From Planctomycetia bacterium (GTDB taxonomy: Bacteria; Planctomycetota; Planctomycetia; Pirellulales; Thermoguttaceae), in NCBI GenBank assembly GCA_030537455.1, contig JAUNMR010000010.1:1-45471 (forward strand): DNA of 45,471 nucleotides, in the 5' to 3' direction. Under the pieces are notes generated by a model. The model searched no databases. It was not told the DNA's origin and was given only the letters and a program-made list of their open reading frames with translations. Below, one piece after another: positions 41,772-45,471 of this stretch. A program made the position numbers and the translations under genes. The stretch's first letter is position 1, and every line of letters starts with the position of its first letter.

Positions 41772-42413
41772 TTAAAAGAGCGGTAAAACGTTCTGACGCG
41801 CGAGTTGGACCAGTACAGGCGCAAGTCGTCGTGTGGCGCGCGCACGATGGCTTATCACCGCTTTAATGGAAGGAGATAGTTCGCCAAAGGTGCGATGGTA
41901 CTCGACGATTTCAAAGAGCGGATCGTAACCGAAACCGTTTTGACCATGCTCTTGCAAGAGGATACGACCGCGGCAGTATTCCTCGACGTCAAAGACGATC
42001 GTGCCATTGGGGTCGACGAGCGTCATGTGACAGGCGTAGTGAGCGTTGCGTTTTTCAAGCGGCACGCCTTGGAGTAATTCGATTAGTTTTTGGTTATTTC
42101 TTTTATCGTCTCGAGGGTCTTCTCCGGCGAAGCGTGCCGAATGCACGCCGGGCGCGCCGTCGAGGTAGTTCACGCACACGCCGGAGTCTTCCGCAAGAGT
42201 CCACTCGTGTAGGCAAAGCGCTTGTTCGATAGCTTTTTTGCGCGCGTTATCGGCAAAGGTTTGACCGTCTTCGACCACGTCGATTGCATTAGGAAAATCG
42301 CTTAGCGGTCGCAAAACGACGCCGGAGGCGGCGACAACTCGTGTCGCTTCAATGGCTTTATTTCGATTACTCGTTCCAAAGACGACATAGGGGCGTTGGG
42401 ACATAGCGTTCAA
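41772..42413 (-). CDS. rdgB: XTP/dITP diphosphatase (RdgB/HAM1 family)
   Basis: This 213-residue cytoplasmic enzyme hydrolyses non-canonical purine triphosphates (ITP, dITP, XTP) to monophosphates, keeping them out of DNA and RNA. Visible motifs in order are VVFGTSNRNKAIEA near the start (the family's T-x-N-x-x-K), TLAEDSGVCVNYLDGAPGVHSARFAG with catalytic Asp76, GQNGFGYDPLFEI, and SHRARATR near the end, matching the S-H-R-x-R-A motif. A second in-frame ATG three residues in is an equally good start. It is followed 51 bases later by proA. Its end differs from most family members only by a short extension (LARQNVLPLF). The family and reaction are near certain. Confidence 0.95.
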   Translation of the reverse strand: MNAMSQRPYVVFGTSNRNKAIEATRVVAASGVVLRPLSDFPNAIDVVEDGQTFADNARKKAIEQALCLHEWTLAEDSGVCVNYLDGAPGVHSARFAGEDPRDDKRNNQKLIELLQGVPLEKRNAHYACHMTLVDPNGTIVFDVEEYCRGRILLQEHGQNGFGYDPLFEIVEYHRTFGELSPSIKAVISHRARATRRLAPVLVQLARQNVLPLF

Positions 42414-42429
42414 ATCTAAAGTGAATGAG

Positions 42430-42456
42430 GCGCGCTAGCGGAGCGAGCTAGCGCGC
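42430..42456. repeat. Perfect 10-bp inverted repeat between rdgB and the S46 peptidase gene
   Basis: GCGCGCTAGC (42430-42439) and GCTAGCGCGC (42447-42456) flank a 7-base spacer. It is in the 113-base gap upstream of rdgB and downstream of the S46 gene. No T-run follows on the minus strand, so it is not a clear terminator; it might attenuate the transcript or be an operator. Confidence 0.6.
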
Positions 42457-42526
42457 GTGGAGTTAAGCGCGCGCGAACGTGTGAGGCGCGCGCGTTGGAA
42501 AGAGCAAGGCGTCGTGTGTTAGGCGA

Positions 42527-44656
42527 CTACTTGCCGAGTTCATCGGCGACGCGTTGGTTTTTATAGACGTCGCGAAGGACGTTCTTAATACCAACGGAGT
42601 GGACCAGCACTGCGCGCGATTGCACGTCTTCGAAGGTGAAGTTCAGCGCCAGCGACTGAATATTTCCGTCGAAGATCAGCCCGACGACTTCGCCATTGGC
42701 GTTGACCGCGGGGCTACCGGAGTTGCCTCCGATGATATCGTTATTTGTGACAAAGTTTAGCGGCGCGTCGAGCGGGGCGCGTCCTTCTTCTTTGGCGTCG
42801 AGCCAGGATTGTGCGAGGTTATAGGGTTCAACGAACTTGTGTTCCGCGGCGTGGTCGTAAGCGCCGCCGACATAAGTCTCGAACGGCACGGCGGTTCCGT
42901 CGTCTTCCTGATAACCGGAGATTGAACCGTAGGTCAGACGCAGGGTAAAGGTGGCGTCGGGATACTGATTAACGCCATAGACCTGGAAGCGTGCTTTTGC
43001 AATGCGCGCATAGGCCTGACGCATCGGTTCTGCAACGTTGACGGTGTAGTAATCGCGCAGGTCAGAGGCGACCGATTCAATAGCCAGGGCGATTTGAATG
43101 GCGGGGTCGTTTGATTCGGTCAGTTCTTTCAGGGAGCCGTGCAGGAGCGTATCGCAGAATTCATTTTTGTTAATCTGCGTGCCGTTAACGATTTCGAACG
43201 CGCGAGCTTTGGGACCTTTACCAGCGTAAATACGATCGAGTAGTTCATCGGTGATTTCGGCCTTGCCGATGGCGCGACCGCCGGGAACTTGCATGGACAG
43301 CTCGTAGAGCATAGCGAGCGAGTCGCCCAAGCGTAGCGCTTCAACGTCTTTACCGGAGGCGCGGAAGGGCTCGTTGATTTCCAAGCGACGTTCATGGAGC
43401 AGTTCGTCTTTGTAGTTGACGTTACGTTCCTCTTCAGGCTTAGCGGTTTCCATGAGATAACGCACGACCAGACGCGCGCGCTTAATGTGAGCGCTGACAA
43501 ACGCTTCGTTACCTTCGAAAAGGTCGTAAGCGATGTAGTAATTGCTCCAATCGTTCATGACGTTTTCAATAACGTCCCAGGGATCCGGCTGGGTCGGATC
43601 GAGCGCGTTTTGCTCTTTGGCGAGTTTACGCAGTTCGTTTTCTTCGTCGATCTTCTTCTGCATAAGTTCAGGAGTCTGAAGCCCCTGGAGAATACCTCCG
43701 CGATTCTTGCGGGAGTTCTGAATACCGAAGAGGTCGGTCTTAACACGACGCGCGTTTTCTTCGTTGAGATCGCCGAAGGTTTGGTATAACACCTCACGAC
43801 GACGATATTTATTCATCATGTAGGGATAATAGACGTCGCGTTGGAATTCGAGGTCAGCGACGGTATTAAAGCGATTGGTACGCGCGGGGTGACCGGAGAC
43901 GAGGACGAATTCACCTTCATTAGCGCCGTATTCACTCCATTTGAGGTAGTGTTCGGGCTGATAGGGTTTATCGTTTTCGTAGGCGCGGAAGAAGGTGACG
44001 TCGAGGTTGTATCGTGGATAGCAGAAGTTATCGGGGTCGCCGCCGAAGAACCCGATGCAATCTTCCGGGGTGAAGACCAGGCGTATGTCAGAGAATTCCT
44101 TGTAGCAGTAGAGGTGATACAGACCGCCTTGGTAAAGCGTGACGACGTTGCACTTTAAACCTTTTTCAGCGTTGGCTTCTTCCTCGATTTTCTTAATGCA
44201 AGCGACGCGAGCGGAGTCGGCTTGTTCGGCGGTGGCGGCGTCTTTAACGGCGGCTTCAACTTGCTCGGTGACGTCGACAATCTCTTGCAGACAAATGAGT
44301 TTCAGACCGGGGCATTTGATTTCTTCTTCGTAAGAATTCGCCTGGAAACCGTCGCGAACGTAGTTCACGTCTTTGCTGCTAAGTTGAGCGACAGTGCGCA
44401 GACCGACGTGGTGGTTCGTCATAATCAAGCCATTGGAGGAGACGAAGGACGCGCTGCCGGTGTTGGCGAATTTAAGGCACGATTTCTGAATATGCTCGAG
44501 CATCTCCTCGGAGAGTTCGACGTTGTATTTCTCTTTAATCTGCTGAGTAGGCGGGTTAGAGAAGAGCCACATGCCTTCGTCGGCGCGTGCGCAGTTCGTA
44601 AGGCACGCCAGAGCAAGACAGGGCGCGAACGCAAGTTGTTTGAACCAAGTGGTCAT
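42527..44656 (-). CDS. S46 family serine peptidase (dipeptidyl-peptidase, DPP7-like)
   Basis: The 709-residue protein has a signal peptide (KQLAFAPCLALACLTNCARA), so the mature enzyme would begin near DEGMWLFSNPP and act in the periplasm. S46 enzymes remove dipeptides from peptide N-termini. The protein shows GSASFVSSNGLIMTNHHV with the catalytic His at 82-83, and NDIIGGNSGSPAVNANGEVVGLIFDGN with nucleophile Ser646 near the C-terminus. Length and positions agree with Porphyromonas DPP7/DPP11 (~712 residues, Ser655). The residue 18 after the Ser, which decides specificity (Gly in DPP7, Arg in DPP11), is Gly664 here, which predicts preference for non-acidic, hydrophobic P1 residues. Start: ATG at 44656 without a strong ribosome-binding site. 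The catalytic Asp was not assigned. Confidence 0.94.
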   Translation of the reverse strand: MTTWFKQLAFAPCLALACLTNCARADEGMWLFSNPPTQQIKEKYNVELSEEMLEHIQKSCLKFANTGSASFVSSNGLIMTNHHVGLRTVAQLSSKDVNYVRDGFQANSYEEEIKCPGLKLICLQEIVDVTEQVEAAVKDAATAEQADSARVACIKKIEEEANAEKGLKCNVVTLYQGGLYHLYCYKEFSDIRLVFTPEDCIGFFGGDPDNFCYPRYNLDVTFFRAYENDKPYQPEHYLKWSEYGANEGEFVLVSGHPARTNRFNTVADLEFQRDVYYPYMMNKYRRREVLYQTFGDLNEENARRVKTDLFGIQNSRKNRGGILQGLQTPELMQKKIDEENELRKLAKEQNALDPTQPDPWDVIENVMNDWSNYYIAYDLFEGNEAFVSAHIKRARLVVRYLMETAKPEEERNVNYKDELLHERRLEINEPFRASGKDVEALRLGDSLAMLYELSMQVPGGRAIGKAEITDELLDRIYAGKGPKARAFEIVNGTQINKNEFCDTLLHGSLKELTESNDPAIQIALAIESVASDLRDYYTVNVAEPMRQAYARIAKARFQVYGVNQYPDATFTLRLTYGSISGYQEDDGTAVPFETYVGGAYDHAAEHKFVEPYNLAQSWLDAKEEGRAPLDAPLNFVTNNDIIGGNSGSPAVNANGEVVGLIFDGNIQSLALNFTFEDVQSRAVLVHSVGIKNVLRDVYKNQRVADELGK

Positions 44657-44737
44657 TTATAAAGCTTTCTATTGCAATGATTAAGGAGTCGACGAAACGT
44701 GAGACGAAACGTCGACGAACCGTGGATTGGCTTAGGG

Positions 44738-45471
44738 TTAATTTTGCACAAGTAAGTCGGGACGTTTCGCGGAGTTAAGAGTTTCTTCAACGCTCGACGG
44801 GTCGATTTTACGACACGAAGCGACGAGCTGTGTGACAAGGTCTTCTAGTTCCGCGCGCCAGGGCGCCAGGGGCGAGTCAACCGGCTTGAGAGGCGCAAAC
44901 TCTTGTAAGAGCAACACCAGTCTCAAAAGATGACGAAAGACGACGCCTTCTTGTTTTTGTAAACCTTTGGACGCGATGTATTTATTGAAGTCTCCTGCGT
45001 AATCGAGCAGCAGTTCTCCCGCGGCCCAGACCGGCGTAATACGCAACGGCACGCCGGGATACTGGAAGTCAAAGAGTCGTCGGAGTTTTTCCGCGAAGGG
45101 AATGAGGTAGAAGCGCTCTTGTTCGTACAGGAACGGGGCAAATCGACGCTCCTCGCGGTATTTTTGTTCTTCCTCTTCGGTTCGTGGGACGAGCTCTTCG
45201 TGTACGGCTAGACCGTATTTTAGCAAGGTTTGGTCGAGTCGAGCGTTTGCGAGCGCGCCGGGCGGTAGGTCGCGATATTTCGGCGGTCGGAGGTCGTTGG
45301 CGACGGTCGAGGGCATTTCCAAAACGCTTTCGAACGCCTGGAGGATTTCGGCACGGTCGGCAAGACCGAGTTGTTCTAGTAGGAATGTTCCGTAGATCGG
45401 ATTGACGCTACGCAAACTGGTGATAGTACGCAATTTCTCGGTGGGATAAGCGAATTTAGCGCGATAGGACG
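44738..45471 (-). CDS. C-terminal part of a protein of uncertain family, cut by window edge
   Basis: The minus-strand frame stays open to the window edge (…SYRAKFAYPTEK before a TTG at 45433), so about 244 C-terminal residues are visible and the N-terminus is missing. The text includes LRSVNPIYGTFLLEQLGLAD, AFESVLEMPSTV, DLPPGALANARLDQTLL and KQEGVVFRHLLRLVLLLQEF. These remind me of the C-terminal region of a DEAD/DEAH-box helicase-like protein seen in Planctomycetes, but none of the helicase motifs is in the visible part, so this is a weak recollection. No membrane segment is seen. It lies 81 bases upstream of the S46 gene on the same strand. Confidence 0.6.
   Translation of the reverse strand, partial: SYRAKFAYPTEKLRTITSLRSVNPIYGTFLLEQLGLADRAEILQAFESVLEMPSTVANDLRPPKYRDLPPGALANARLDQTLLKYGLAVHEELVPRTEEEEQKYREERRFAPFLYEQERFYLIPFAEKLRRLFDFQYPGVPLRITPVWAAGELLLDYAGDFNKYIASKGLQKQEGVVFRHLLRLVLLLQEFAPLKPVDSPLAPWRAELEDLVTQLVASCRKIDPSSVEETLNSAKRPDLLVQN

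Noticed and set aside
1..45471. CRISPR arrays, insertion sequences, integrases, rRNA and tRNA genes
   Set aside because: Looked for while reading both strands; none was recognised. A covariance-model or repeat-finder run would be needed to exclude small or degenerate examples.

Overview
The window looks like a chromosomal segment from a Planctomycete, probably in or near the Pirellulales. Three things point there: a DUF1559 protein with a prepilin-type N-terminus (13583-14689) next to a small carboxypeptidase-regulatory-like lipoprotein; a TPR protein ending in two RNA-polymerase-alpha-C-terminal-like domains (15153-16493); and very long, low-complexity secreted proteins with Arg-rich N-termini. 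Genes end in TAA, TAG and TGA, so TGA is a normal stop. I saw no rRNA, tRNA, CRISPR array, transposase or integrase.

Layout. 1-3449: the 3' end of an unknown gene meets a convergent secreted protein across a shared hairpin. 3662-7222: a small membrane protein is followed by a ~1050-residue protein that combines a ryanodine-receptor (RyR) type domain with a C-terminal PD-(D/E)XK nuclease like that of Card1/Can2 (DUF1887). This is the most unusual gene here and a candidate defence or stress effector. 7359-7898: a flavoredoxin-like flavin reductase interrupted by an in-frame TGA. 8064-12254: a MATE transporter overlapping an SDR reductase, an RpiB/LacAB-type isomerase with an insertion, and a Bax-inhibitor-1 family membrane protein. 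12901-18269: lipoprotein, DUF1559 protein, TPR/alpha-CTD protein, tRNA-guanine transglycosylase and an ExbD-like protein. 18371-23122: a strong promoter, a ~270-base leader and an RND efflux adaptor-pump pair with no outer-membrane factor. 23273-28674: a giant exported protein on the minus strand, then a Gfo/Idh/MocA oxidoreductase. 28809-45471: seven minus-strand genes, in transcription order a partial unknown (possibly helicase-related), an S46 dipeptidyl-peptidase, rdgB, proA, hrpA, a VWA protein with a long acidic tail, and a GH106 rhamnosidase-like enzyme.

How they work together. Most genes are housekeeping (tgt, proA, rdgB, hrpA) or envelope and nutrient functions (RND and MATE efflux, S46 peptidase, GH106 glycosidase, ExbD). 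The peptidase, glycosidase and oxidoreductase fit a bacterium that degrades peptides and rhamnose-containing glycans. Functions come from motif recognition only; no database search was run.
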